Source of the DNA: Fidelibacterota bacterium UBA2125
Lineage (GTDB): Bacteria > Fidelibacterota > Marinisomatia > Marinisomatales > S15-B10
Reading direction: 5' to 3'
Assembly: GCA_002329125.1 (NCBI GenBank)
Contig: DCXX01000054.1
Span: 1 to 28,651 of the forward strand
Length of the DNA: 28,651 bases
Shown: one piece after another, positions 1-8,376 of the stretch
Numbering within the stretch: position 1 is the stretch's first letter
Layout of the letters: the number at the start of each line of letters is the position of its first letter
Translations under genes and position numbers: made by a program
The notes under the pieces: model-generated
What the model was told of the DNA's origin: nothing
The model's input: the letters and a program-made list of their open reading frames with translations, nothing else
The model's database searches: none

Positions 1-1175
1 TCGAACCATTTCGAACCGTTCCTATCCGGTTTCGATTTTTTGGTGTAATAGATCTTTTCTCCTGAGGAAGACCAAGCTGGGGTGGAAAAAACATCCTTTG
101 CAATAACTTCATCCGTGCTGTCGGTGAAAGTGAAAATGCGCAGATTGGTCTGACCGAGAAAATCGTTTCCCACATTGGACAAAAATGCAAACCTTTCTCC
201 ATCCGGAGCCCATTTAGGATGGAAATTGGCAGTCCCTTTCTGCCATATGATCTTACCTTTTACTTCTTTTTTTCTAACTGACTCAGTGAGCAATTCGTAC
301 CGTTCCATCAATGTTGTTTGAAAATCCGAAAACACTTTTTCCGCCGGAAAGCCTGACGCTCCCTCAATTGCTGATTGGATTGATCCGCCTGACTTACGGG
401 AGAGATTCCTAGCAATGGCTGGTAGCACTTCTTGACCGTATTTGTAAGCAAGGTAACGGGAAAAGGCAAATCCTGAATTATAAGTGGATTCATTCCCAAT
501 ACCCGGCTTACCGAACGTATTCATCTCCGTGAGTGAAAGAAGATTGTTGTTTAGCGCCCTGTCCCGCAGAATCATATCCCGGTGTGTATCCCAAAAGTCG
601 TAAGTGGCACCTTCGTACATGAACTGTGCCACCCCTTCTGCAAACCAGGGTGGAACGGTAGTACCGGGCACAGGATAAGAGACAAGCGTATTGGGATAGC
701 CATACAGTACATCCTCCCGTTTTTCCGGTTCATACCTGATCCACTGAAAATAACCGCCAGGTACACTCCTTCCAAACTTCATGGCCGCCTGCATTGAAAC
801 TATGTGTGTGAACTCATGGGTAATCACATTTTGGAGCCAACGGTGACTTCCACGCAACTCCATGTCAAGAGGAGAGGCCCAGATCTCTATCTTATTGTCA
901 AAATAGTAAGCGGCACCATTGGAATAGTCATCAGTGTCCAAAAAAATGATATGCGTTTTCTTCATTGGTTCATACTGGTATAGTCCTGTTACATACGGAT
1001 AGATTTTCTCAGCCGCAGTAGCCCCTTCTTTGGCTGTTCTCTCAGTCCCGTTATGAAAGTGAACAGTAAAATGGTCCGTCTCGAACGTCTTCCAAACCAG
1101 TTCTGGATGATTGAATGCTACCTGTCCGAATACTGTTCGAATAAGAAATAGTGCTATGAGGAAAAATCGTTTCAC
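1..1175 (-). CDS. Secreted HEXXH metalloprotease (peptidase-MA-like) with C-terminal beta-propeller, partial
   Basis: Reading the minus strand from a GTG at 1175 gives 391 codons without a stop, running off the window at base 1, so the C-terminus is missing. The first 18 residues (VKRFFLIALFLIRTVFGQ) form a signal peptide. Residues 120-124 are HEFTH, a gluzincin-type zinc motif, and residues 177-184 read WFAEGVAQ, where E180 is the expected third ligand of peptidase-MA-like enzymes. From about residue 318 two PD40/TolB-like blades begin (HPKWAPDGERFAFLSN, then STPAWSSSGEKIYY). The family suggests an exported protease attached to a WD40-like propeller, which is common in FCB-group bacteria. 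Its substrate is unknown. The start is supported by the signal peptide; the Shine-Dalgarno is weak. It lies 35 bases downstream of the M6-like gene and may share its transcript. Confidence 0.85.
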   Translation of the reverse strand, partial: MKRFFLIALFLIRTVFGQVAFNHPELVWKTFETDHFTVHFHNGTERTAKEGATAAEKIYPYVTGLYQYEPMKKTHIIFLDTDDYSNGAAYYFDNKIEIWASPLDMELRGSHRWLQNVITHEFTHIVSMQAAMKFGRSVPGGYFQWIRYEPEKREDVLYGYPNTLVSYPVPGTTVPPWFAEGVAQFMYEGATYDFWDTHRDMILRDRALNNNLLSLTEMNTFGKPGIGNESTYNSGFAFSRYLAYKYGQEVLPAIARNLSRKSGGSIQSAIEGASGFPAEKVFSDFQTTLMERYELLTESVRKKEVKGKIIWQKGTANFHPKWAPDGERFAFLSNVGNDFLGQTNLRIFTFTDSTDEVIAKDVFSTPAWSSSGEKIYYTKKSKPDRNGSKWF

Positions 1176-1210
1176 GCTTTCAAATGGAAACTTTGGCCTG
1201 TTTTCCTTTG

Positions 1211-4048
1211 TCAGTTGATGACAGCGATCTTGAGAATCTTGGATGCCGATTCCCCGGCTGAGGAAGCTTCCACATTGGCAAAGTAAACACCGCTTTCCAC
1301 CTGACTTACATCCCAGACAACTTCATTCACCTCATTTGGAAGAACAGTAGCAATCTCGAAACGTTCCACAAAAAAACCTGCCAGATCGTATATGCTGATT
1401 ATGATGTTATCGGCTTCACCGACGGTCACCCTAAGTGTAGCTGAACCATTTTCAGCAGGGTTTGGGTAACAGTATGTTTTCTTTTTGTCAAGAATACCGC
1501 TGTTAGCTGAGACAGGTGATCCTGACAGAGAACCTGAAAAAAATCGGCCGTTGAGCATGCCGCCGTGCTCGGACGGCCATGAGTTACCCTCATCTTCCGT
1601 TGCTTCATCAAACAGCCACATTTCTGAAGAGGTAACGACAGCATTTCTCCCCTGATAGTTTGTAAGCATCTTCAACTCACTTGTTGCATCTCCGGCCAGG
1701 TGAAAATTTATCCTACCGGTCCAGTCAATAATCAAAACATCCCCTTGAGAAGTTTTTGTCACAATCTCAGGATGATCATCTCCCGTGATCTGCCCGGCCA
1801 GAACAGAACCTGTTGCCTCCAAATCCAACGGGAAACCGCTCAAAAGGGTGAGATTTTGGTTCAAGGCGTAGATCACCCCTTCCTTATCAGTGGCAATGAT
1901 CTCCAACTCTGTGTCAATGTCCAAATCGACCACACCAAGAGAAACAAAACTGACCTCTTCAAAGCCTGTGTATGTACCACCATGGGCCATGCTGACCAAT
2001 CCCTCTCCAGGAGTGTGTACAACGGAGCCTAAATTTACTTGGGGACCCTTTATCCACCACGAAGCAGTCAATCCTTCATCCGTCATTTCTTCCCACAAAG
2101 AATCGGGTGTAATAATTACAATGTGATCGTCATAATGCAGACCAACTTTCGAAGTGTTAGCATAACCAACAACCCTTGTCGGGGGATCTCGTTGCAAGCT
2201 GGCTGACCATTTAGACTCAAACCCGGAAATGGCTGAAGAATAAGATATCACCTCCACAGCAAGTAAACTGTCTCGTTCAGAAGTAAGAACAAGCTCTGGA
2301 GTCGAACCGCTATTGGTAATTGCCAGGTGATAGTCGCCAGCTGGACGAGGTGTAATTCCTTCAGGTTTGATCTCACCCGAATCGGACCACCATAATGAAT
2401 CCGACATGCCAATGATCTCATTTTCACCATCGCCATCAAAATCGTAAAGAAACTCCATCTGCAAAGATGAATCTGGGAGTCCGTCTGCCAGGAGAGAATT
2501 GGCCAGTGTGAATGCCATCACTTTTCCTGCCTTGGATATGTCATTAATCTCCAGGTACGAATCGGCACCGCTGTTTGATTGAGTGCTGGGGTAGGTGTCC
2601 GGGCCGAAAGAAGGCGATTGATTCATGAACGCCGGGTTGGCGATGGTGTACTGGCTGTTTCCATCGAACCACATATCTGACCAGAGCCCCGCTGACGGAT
2701 CAGTGAACAGAAAAACCGAAGGGTATCCCATATCCTGGGCACCGTCAGCTTCTTCCAAATCAATGCCACGTCTATCACGGACACCATTCACCGTCTGACT
2801 CGCAAATCCTCCGGTTATTCTTTCCTCGTCAATATGCCAGATAAGCAAACCTGAACCGGGCAAGCCCAGATCATAGTTGAAGACAGATGTTATCACCCCC
2901 GTTATACTATCCCGCTGGAGGTTTACCGAATCTAAGAGTACTTCAACATAGCTCAGCTGAGCGATATCCATAACCGAAAGGGCCCATCTCATGGAATCGA
3001 TATCAACATTCTCTCTCACCCAGTTGTTGCGGTTTTCGATGAGAAAATATTCATCGGTAGAAATGTTCACCCGGACTATTTCATCGGCAACGGAATCTCT
3101 GGCCACCAAGGTGACGTCTTGCGTGGGTGCTACGATTCGCGCTGACTCCCATCCAGCCCAGATCCTCGTCCACGGATCAGGTGGGGAAGGAACCAGACCT
3201 CTACCGTTGTTCGATCCCTGATCCATGAGAGCAAACATCCCTACGCCACTTTCCCCGGTTTCCAAGTTCCAGAGTGGCGGGAGCCCCACTGCAAAGCCGA
3301 ACATAAGGGCAAATGTTCCGGTCAATCCGAACTGATAATCACACGGCTGCGAAACGCCGGAAAATATTTCGGATGAAACAGTATAAAGAAGATGATTCTG
3401 TGTCTCCGGTAAAATGATCCCGGAAGATACGGTTGAACCGTTTGCGAAAGTGATGGATCCGTTACCCAACTGTTCTTTCAGGAACTGAGAGTCTATATAT
3501 GTGGATGGAATATCAGTCTGGGTTGGATCAATGAACGGAAGGGCAAAGTCTTGACCAATACCAGCATGAAAGATAACAATAACATCATATTGGTCGAAAT
3601 TCAGTACATCTTCAGCGTAAGCCGCCTTTAGGCTTTCTTCGAAAAAACGAGCCAGTCCTTGCTGTTGAGCCTGATCATCATCGTAAGGATAAAAACTCGA
3701 CAGCGTCTCATCTAGCTGATAGCTTGAAGATGCTTCCTCCGGCAGAATGACGGAACTGTCCAGATCGATACCGAATTTTCCTCTGGAGACGGACTGGTAG
3801 TAGTTATCAACTGCCCGGAGGTGCGCTTCAAAATAATCCTTGTTGTGGGGGGGCGGATCGATAAGATAATTACCGCACTGCTCCAATTCTGGCTCGGCGA
3901 GAAATGTACCGTTGCCCGTGGAAGAAAAGTCGTCATCTAATCTAAAGCTTACCCGTATGCCCAGAACAGAAACAGCCTCCTTCTCAAGTACCAGTTGGGC
4001 GCGGAGAGGAATGACGAACAGACAGATTAGGAGCAGTCGCCAGATCAT
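1211..4048 (-). CDS. Secreted M6-family-like protein with degenerate zinc site, FG-GAP-like region and type IX-like C-terminal sorting domain
   Basis: Large exported protein of 945 residues, counted from ATG at 4048. A TTG at 4057 would add three residues and has a better-spaced AGGA, so the start is not settled. Numbering below is from the TTG. Residues 1-21 are a signal peptide ending in RAQ. Residues 240-305 match the immune-inhibitor-A/M6 fold: a GLP-L-W segment, then GMFALMDQGS, then DPWTRIWAGW. The place where the family has HEXXH reads LMFGF (251-255), so both histidines and the glutamate are absent. Residues around 530-560 and 705-770 resemble FG-GAP/integrin-type repeats (DFDGDGENEI, DLDIDTELEI, ITGDDHPEI). 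The last ~85 residues begin YPNPAENG and end in SGVYF plus a beta strand, typical of a Por/type IX sorting domain. It is probably a surface-delivered, non-catalytic relative of M6 peptidases. Confidence 0.88.
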   Translation of the reverse strand: MIWRLLLICLFVIPLRAQLVLEKEAVSVLGIRVSFRLDDDFSSTGNGTFLAEPELEQCGNYLIDPPPHNKDYFEAHLRAVDNYYQSVSRGKFGIDLDSSVILPEEASSSYQLDETLSSFYPYDDDQAQQQGLARFFEESLKAAYAEDVLNFDQYDVIVIFHAGIGQDFALPFIDPTQTDIPSTYIDSQFLKEQLGNGSITFANGSTVSSGIILPETQNHLLYTVSSEIFSGVSQPCDYQFGLTGTFALMFGFAVGLPPLWNLETGESGVGMFALMDQGSNNGRGLVPSPPDPWTRIWAGWESARIVAPTQDVTLVARDSVADEIVRVNISTDEYFLIENRNNWVRENVDIDSMRWALSVMDIAQLSYVEVLLDSVNLQRDSITGVITSVFNYDLGLPGSGLLIWHIDEERITGGFASQTVNGVRDRRGIDLEEADGAQDMGYPSVFLFTDPSAGLWSDMWFDGNSQYTIANPAFMNQSPSFGPDTYPSTQSNSGADSYLEINDISKAGKVMAFTLANSLLADGLPDSSLQMEFLYDFDGDGENEIIGMSDSLWWSDSGEIKPEGITPRPAGDYHLAITNSGSTPELVLTSERDSLLAVEVISYSSAISGFESKWSASLQRDPPTRVVGYANTSKVGLHYDDHIVIITPDSLWEEMTDEGLTASWWIKGPQVNLGSVVHTPGEGLVSMAHGGTYTGFEEVSFVSLGVVDLDIDTELEIIATDKEGVIYALNQNLTLLSGFPLDLEATGSVLAGQITGDDHPEIVTKTSQGDVLIIDWTGRINFHLAGDATSELKMLTNYQGRNAVVTSSEMWLFDEATEDEGNSWPSEHGGMLNGRFFSGSLSGSPVSANSGILDKKKTYCYPNPAENGSATLRVTVGEADNIIISIYDLAGFFVERFEIATVLPNEVNEVVWDVSQVESGVYFANVEASSAGESASKILKIAVIN

Positions 4049-4055
4049 TTGGCAC

Positions 4056-4089
4056 AAAAAAGTCCTGCCGTCAGAAAAGGCAGGACTTT
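4056..4089 (-). terminator. Rho-independent terminator after the PorV-like gene
   Basis: An 11-bp perfect stem (arms 4059-4069 and 4079-4089, core GTCCTGCC/GGCAGGAC) encloses a 9-base loop. On the minus strand it is followed by six T residues. It begins about 22 bases past the stop codon of the PorV-like gene. The 3' arm carries the only AGGA near the start of the next gene, so folding of the hairpin would also hide that ribosome site. On the plus strand the T-run is only three bases, so termination should work mainly for minus-strand transcripts. Confidence 0.85.
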
Positions 4090-4110
4090 ATTATGAATTT
4101 GCAGAAATCC

Positions 4111-5448
4111 TCAGAATTCAATATTGAGAGAGAATCGCATGGTATTGGTGAGAGGGTGCCCCGGTTCTCCAAGGGTGAAACCTGCATCAAAGCCATAACC
4201 CGAAAATCTGAGTCCCACGCCAAACGTGGGATTATGAATTTTTCCTGTCTTATCGTAATAGTAACCAGCCCTTAAAGCAAAGTAACGAGAGTACCAATAT
4301 TCAGCACCGAGGTTCAGCACCGTCTCATCCAGTTCGTTTTGAAGGGTCCTCGATTTGCCGGTACCCACCTCAAGTTCTCCAGCATCGTTATACTTCCCAT
4401 AGCCAGAATCTCCCCACTCCGCCTCTGTAGGAACAAACTTGTCGGTGTCATCCTTTGTGTAGCCACCAATTTTCCCGTCCGACACACCATTCTTCCCGGG
4501 GCGGTCAATGTCGCCTCCCAAGAGCCAGTCATCCACCCAAGACGTAAAAATGCCAAGGTAGATTGGATCGGTATGAGCTTTCTCTATACTACCATTTGAA
4601 TTATAGCTCCCACTGGGACCCACATACTTCCCTTTTTTGTCGTACATACCCACAACACCGTCACTGTCCCAATCCATGTCGGGATAGGATGCCACAAGCA
4701 TCTTGTCAATATCCATAACAATGTTAAGTTTATTATACTCGGTGTCCACAAGTTTGAAATTCAGGCCAAGGGTGAAATTTGTGGGCATGGGATCGGCCTG
4801 TGCTTCATCGATAAAAGCAATCTTTGGTCCAATATTGGTGACTGTCACACCCATATCCAGTCTGTTGGAAAAAAAACCTTTCTGAAGATAGGCAAGATCG
4901 AAGGCAAAATCTGTGGTAACACCCTTCCCTTTCTCGGCACCAGCACCAATTTCGGCCAGCTTTTGATGTAGCAACTTCACGTTGAGACCGATGGCCGCGT
5001 TCCGGGAAATGAACGCACCGTAGGAACCGGTAGCAGCAAACATGAAGCTGGTAAATGTTCCGAGATTCTCGCCTTGTTCATCAGTACGCTGCTGTTCACC
5101 GAGGTTAAGGAAAATGATGTGCCCACCCAACGTACCCAAGGTAGGTACATGATGACGAAAGGCAATAAATTCATAGTACATGTCAGAGACGAGGTTAGGC
5201 AACCAATTAACATGCATTAGAGCCGCCTCAGAACCTTCCAAAAATGCCAGGCCCGCAGGGTTCCAGTAGCTGGCATAAGCATCGTTTGCAACGGCTACCT
5301 GGGCTTCCCCCATTCCCCCGGCACGGGCACCGGGAGAAATAAGCAGGAACAGAGCTCCCGCTTCACTCCCTGCTCTGAGAGTTGAAGTGCTCATTAACAG
5401 AGCAGTCACTGTCAGAAAAAGGGTGGTTTTCCTCAACTGTTTCATCAT
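4111..5448 (-). CDS. PorV/PorQ-family outer-membrane beta-barrel protein
   Basis: A 445-residue protein with a signal peptide ending near LRAGSEAG, followed by the signature of the PorV/PorQ (UPF0164) family: ISPGARAGGMGEAQVA, then NDAYASYWNPAGLAF (residues 38-69). The rest is alternating beta-strand sequence ending in the aromatic-terminated strand MRFSLNIEF expected of an outer-membrane barrel. In type IX secretion systems PorV shuttles cargo carrying a C-terminal sorting domain, and the next gene downstream encodes such a cargo. Unusual are two hydrophilic acidic inserts: 257-270, with a DxDxDG calcium-loop-like motif, and 313-345, rich in Asp and Gly. ATG codons at 5448 and 5445 are both possible. 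A good sigma70-like promoter lies about 75 bases upstream and a terminator follows, so this may be its own transcription unit. Family assignment is secure; the exact role (PorV, PorQ or another paralogue) is not. Confidence 0.88.
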   Translation of the reverse strand: MMKQLRKTTLFLTVTALLMSTSTLRAGSEAGALFLLISPGARAGGMGEAQVAVANDAYASYWNPAGLAFLEGSEAALMHVNWLPNLVSDMYYEFIAFRHHVPTLGTLGGHIIFLNLGEQQRTDEQGENLGTFTSFMFAATGSYGAFISRNAAIGLNVKLLHQKLAEIGAGAEKGKGVTTDFAFDLAYLQKGFFSNRLDMGVTVTNIGPKIAFIDEAQADPMPTNFTLGLNFKLVDTEYNKLNIVMDIDKMLVASYPDMDWDSDGVVGMYDKKGKYVGPSGSYNSNGSIEKAHTDPIYLGIFTSWVDDWLLGGDIDRPGKNGVSDGKIGGYTKDDTDKFVPTEAEWGDSGYGKYNDAGELEVGTGKSRTLQNELDETVLNLGAEYWYSRYFALRAGYYYDKTGKIHNPTFGVGLRFSGYGFDAGFTLGEPGHPLTNTMRFSLNIEF

Positions 5449-5523
5449 TTGTGCAAAAAGTGCCTTTTTAACTCAATTCTGTCCCGTCTGTTCCGAACAT
5501 CCTCTTAAAAGAGACAATCGTTA

Positions 5524-5551
5524 AATATACCTGCCTTCAATCATTTGTCAA
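5524..5551 (-). promoter_or_regulatory. Sigma70-type promoter for the PorV-like gene
   Basis: On the minus strand TTGACA (5551-5546) is separated by 16 bases from TATATT (5529-5524). This is a perfect -35 and a 5/6 -10. Transcription would start near 5517, leaving a leader of about 70 bases. The leader opens with a short inverted repeat, CTCTT-AA-AAGAG (5502-5513), which could be an operator but could also be chance. No terminator is visible between the end of the TRAP permease gene and this promoter. Confidence 0.6.
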
Positions 5552-5563
5552 AACTTTGTCCTC

Positions 5564-7375
5564 TCACAATAGAGCGAGAGACAGAGCTGGGATATATGTA
5601 ATTGCAAGTACTGCCAGAAGCAGGATGATGAAGAACGGTAAAGTTGCCTTATACACTTCAGGCATGGAGCGGTTGAAACGATACGCCGACAGGAAAAGGT
5701 TCATTCCTACAGGTGGTGTAAGGTACCCGAGTTCCAGATTTGCGATGAATATTACCGCCATATGAACAGGATCTATCCCAAAGTGGGCACCCATGGGTTT
5801 AATGAGTGGCACAACAACAATGATGGCAGAAAAGATATCCATGAGGCAACCGACGACAAGTAACAGTACGTTTAGTGCCAAAAGGAAAACATACTTGTTC
5901 TGAATATTCTCTCTGGCCCAGTCCAGAGCTAGGAGTGGTACCTGAGCATCTACCAGATAACTGGTGAACCCCATAGCCGCTCCAAGAATGATCAATACAC
6001 CGCCTACTAGCGTAGCGCAATCCACAATCACTTTGGGGAGATCGTTCAGTTTCACATCTCTGTAGACAAATACCTCAACGACTAGAACATAAACAACCGT
6101 AAGCGCCGCCACTTCCACAAGCGTGGTAAATCCACCAAAGATACCAATGAGAATAAAGACGGGGATAAAAGCTTCCCATTTCGCTTTCCAAAAAGCTTGA
6201 AATGCTTCCGCCGGTCGGAACGGTCTCCTGGGAACTTTCGAAATAAGTCCCTGGCGCACGCCCCACGCTGCTACCATGGCAACCAGGAAAAAGCCCGGGA
6301 CAATACCAGCCAGAAAAATCTTGTTAATGGGGACACCTGCCGTCACACCGTAGATGATGGCTGGGAGACTGGGTGGAAAAAGCAGTCCAAGAGAGCCTGA
6401 TACCGTGATGAGTCCCACAGAGAATTCGCGAGGATACTTTTCGGAGATAAGCATGGGAAGCAGAAGTCCCCCCAGCGCCAGGATGGTGACGCCGGAACCA
6501 CCAGTAAGTGTCGTGAAAAAGCCACAGAGAAGGGTAATCATGACGGGTGTTCCACCGGGAATCCACCCAAACCAGTGCCGGAAAACTTCCACAAGCCGTT
6601 TGGAGGCTCCACCTTCCGCAAGAATATAACCTGCCAAGGTAAAAAGAGGAATTGTGGGAAGCGTCGGTGAAACAACTATTCGATACATTTCTGCCGGCAC
6701 CGCGGCAATAGGAACCCCGTCGTGCCAGAAAAAGAGAACTGCAAGACCACCCAGTCCAATAAAAATGGGAGCCCCAAAGGCAAGAGATAGAATGACTGCG
6801 AAAACGCCAACCCACAGAACTACTGGCGTTTGGAGTGTCTCCCCCAATCCGATGGCCCCAATAACGATAGGAATAGCAATGAGTAAAGCTCTAAAAACAG
6901 GTTCTTTCTTGCTCGCCCGCAACATTTCCATGGCAATGAGGAAGAAACCGAGGGGCATGATCACTTCCACAACCCAGATCGGAATACCCGGCAGGATATC
7001 TCTGGGATATTCTGATTCGGTCTTCACCAGTTTGAAACTGGCATAGGCGAGAATAAGACTCACTGTGACAGCCACACTTCTGGCAAACCAGTAACTGAAT
7101 CCCTTCCTTTCATCTGTTTCTATCTCTACTGGTTTTGTGAGCGAAAGGAGCCGGTTCTCCCGGGCAGCGATAATCGCACCCAGGAAACCGATCCAGAGCG
7201 TCATGTGCTGTACAATAACGGTAGAGCCGGGAACTCCCGGACCACCCATGACACGGGTGATAGCCTCCACACATGGCAGGAAGGCCATGGCAATAAGTGC
7301 TGCCAAAGCCAGCGTGTTTTCCCACTGTTCAAACGTTCTGACAACTACCTGTGCTGATTTTTCAGAAAGGTTCAT
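5564..7375 (-). CDS. TRAP transporter fused small and large permease subunits (DctQ-DctM)
   Basis: An inner-membrane permease of 603 residues that uses an ion gradient to move the ligand delivered by the periplasmic binding protein. Residues 1 to about 165 form a four-helix DctQ-like domain (note the DctQ-typical WIGFLGAIIAARENRLLSLT). A linker helix follows, and from about 190 onward it is a DctM/SiaM-type large subunit with FTLAGYILAEGG, GGSGVTILALGGLLLP, GLLFPPSLPAIIYGV and GYLTPPVGMNLFLSAYRF. DctQ and DctM are separate proteins in many systems; fused QM forms are known. The stop of dctP and the ATG at 7375 share one base (TGATG), pointing to coupled translation; a GTG one codon earlier is less likely. 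Substrate cannot be read from sequence. Confidence 0.93.
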   Translation of the reverse strand: MNLSEKSAQVVVRTFEQWENTLALAALIAMAFLPCVEAITRVMGGPGVPGSTVIVQHMTLWIGFLGAIIAARENRLLSLTKPVEIETDERKGFSYWFARSVAVTVSLILAYASFKLVKTESEYPRDILPGIPIWVVEVIMPLGFFLIAMEMLRASKKEPVFRALLIAIPIVIGAIGLGETLQTPVVLWVGVFAVILSLAFGAPIFIGLGGLAVLFFWHDGVPIAAVPAEMYRIVVSPTLPTIPLFTLAGYILAEGGASKRLVEVFRHWFGWIPGGTPVMITLLCGFFTTLTGGSGVTILALGGLLLPMLISEKYPREFSVGLITVSGSLGLLFPPSLPAIIYGVTAGVPINKIFLAGIVPGFFLVAMVAAWGVRQGLISKVPRRPFRPAEAFQAFWKAKWEAFIPVFILIGIFGGFTTLVEVAALTVVYVLVVEVFVYRDVKLNDLPKVIVDCATLVGGVLIILGAAMGFTSYLVDAQVPLLALDWARENIQNKYVFLLALNVLLLVVGCLMDIFSAIIVVVPLIKPMGAHFGIDPVHMAVIFIANLELGYLTPPVGMNLFLSAYRFNRSMPEVYKATLPFFIILLLAVLAITYIPALSLALL

Positions 7376-8376
7376 CACTTTTCTATCAAATCCTTTTTGA
7401 GCTTAATTGCCCTGTCAAAAATTCCCTCGGGAACCAAGCTCCCTCTTATTAGGGGGTAGAAAGACACGGTCAATTCTTCCCATGCTTCGCGATCTTCAGC
7501 GGACGGCTGATGAATGGTGAGGCCGTTTTCAACCATCACCTGGAGAGCCTCGTTCATTTCAGGGACCAAAGCTCTTGCCTCCGTTTCCATCTCCTTGCTG
7601 ATTCTCTCCAAAATGGTGTGATATTCAATAGGAAGTTTACTCCATGTTCTTTCACTTATGATCAAACCACCGATGATTGGGCCCCATTTTAGGTCCAGCA
7701 TATTCGGTGTGGAAGTAAACCACTGGAAAGAAAGAGCCACCAGGGGCGTGGTGGAGAATGCATCAATAACGCCCGTCTGTAGAGAAATGAGAACATCCAC
7801 CGATGCCAGAGGAACGGGCTGAAAGCCCCCTTTGCGCCACAGCTTCTCGCTGGCATAATCACCGGCCCAGCTAAAATGCCGCATGCGTTTCAGTTCAGCC
7901 GGACGATACATGGGCTTCCGAGTGAACCAGTAGGCCCACCCCACATCTGCCCACGCCAAAAGTCTGAATTCACCATCCGAAAGACCTTGCTCCAATTCGG
8001 GCATGAGGGGATCCCTGATAGCGTCTAGCTCCTCAAAAGAGTCTACCAGCATGGGAATATAAAAAACAGACATGTCACGGCTTATTTCCGTTAACCCCTC
8101 AATGGTGACTGCAGCAGCATGGAGTTGCCCGATTCTGATCTTCCTGATCATATCCCGCTCATCCCCGGCAACACCTCCAGGATAAATCCTCAGTATAACC
8201 TCTCCATTAGTGGCATCCCGCCACTTCTGCCCCATCTCCAGCAAAAGATTGTGCCATGGAGAACCTACGGGAGCCAGAGTAGCCATTTTTATAACTGTCT
8301 TTGCTTCCAACGAAAAGGGTGAAAAAAAGAAGAAAAAAACGACGAGTGGAGCCAGTCGTCTAAAAGAACAGTTCAT
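7375..8376 (-). CDS. TRAP transporter periplasmic substrate-binding protein (DctP family, TatP-like)
   Basis: A 333-residue exported binding protein. The signal peptide has an unusual run of five phenylalanines and ends at SLEA before KTVIKMATLAP, the typical beta-1 start of DctP proteins. Family features include SPWHNLLLEMGQKW, the GGVAGDERDMIRKIRIGQL stretch and the central LQTGVIDAFSTTP segment, where DctP proteins bind ligand beneath a conserved helix. The Arg that salt-bridges carboxylate ligands in classical DctP (usually in a motif near residue 170) is not obvious here: the region reads FSWAGDYASEKLW. This fits the TatP branch, which pairs with TPR protein TatT and is thought to bind ligands other than small dicarboxylates. 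The gene overlaps tatT by 17 bases and the permease by one base, so the three are one unit. Confidence 0.9.
   Translation of the reverse strand: MNCSFRRLAPLVVFFFFFSPFSLEAKTVIKMATLAPVGSPWHNLLLEMGQKWRDATNGEVILRIYPGGVAGDERDMIRKIRIGQLHAAAVTIEGLTEISRDMSVFYIPMLVDSFEELDAIRDPLMPELEQGLSDGEFRLLAWADVGWAYWFTRKPMYRPAELKRMRHFSWAGDYASEKLWRKGGFQPVPLASVDVLISLQTGVIDAFSTTPLVALSFQWFTSTPNMLDLKWGPIIGGLIISERTWSKLPIEYHTILERISKEMETEARALVPEMNEALQVMVENGLTIHQPSAEDREAWEELTVSFYPLIRGSLVPEGIFDRAIKLKKDLIEK

Noticed and set aside
5564..7378. Several long open frames antisense or frame-shifted within the TRAP permease gene (e.g. 6324-6815)
   Set aside because: They are rich in Trp, Ser, Cys and His, lack family resemblance and lie wholly within a confidently identified gene.
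8320..8341. Adenine runs in the dctP signal-peptide region as a phase-variation tract
   Set aside because: The tract is broken by G residues into runs of about seven and simply encodes a string of Phe in a signal peptide; slippage potential is modest.
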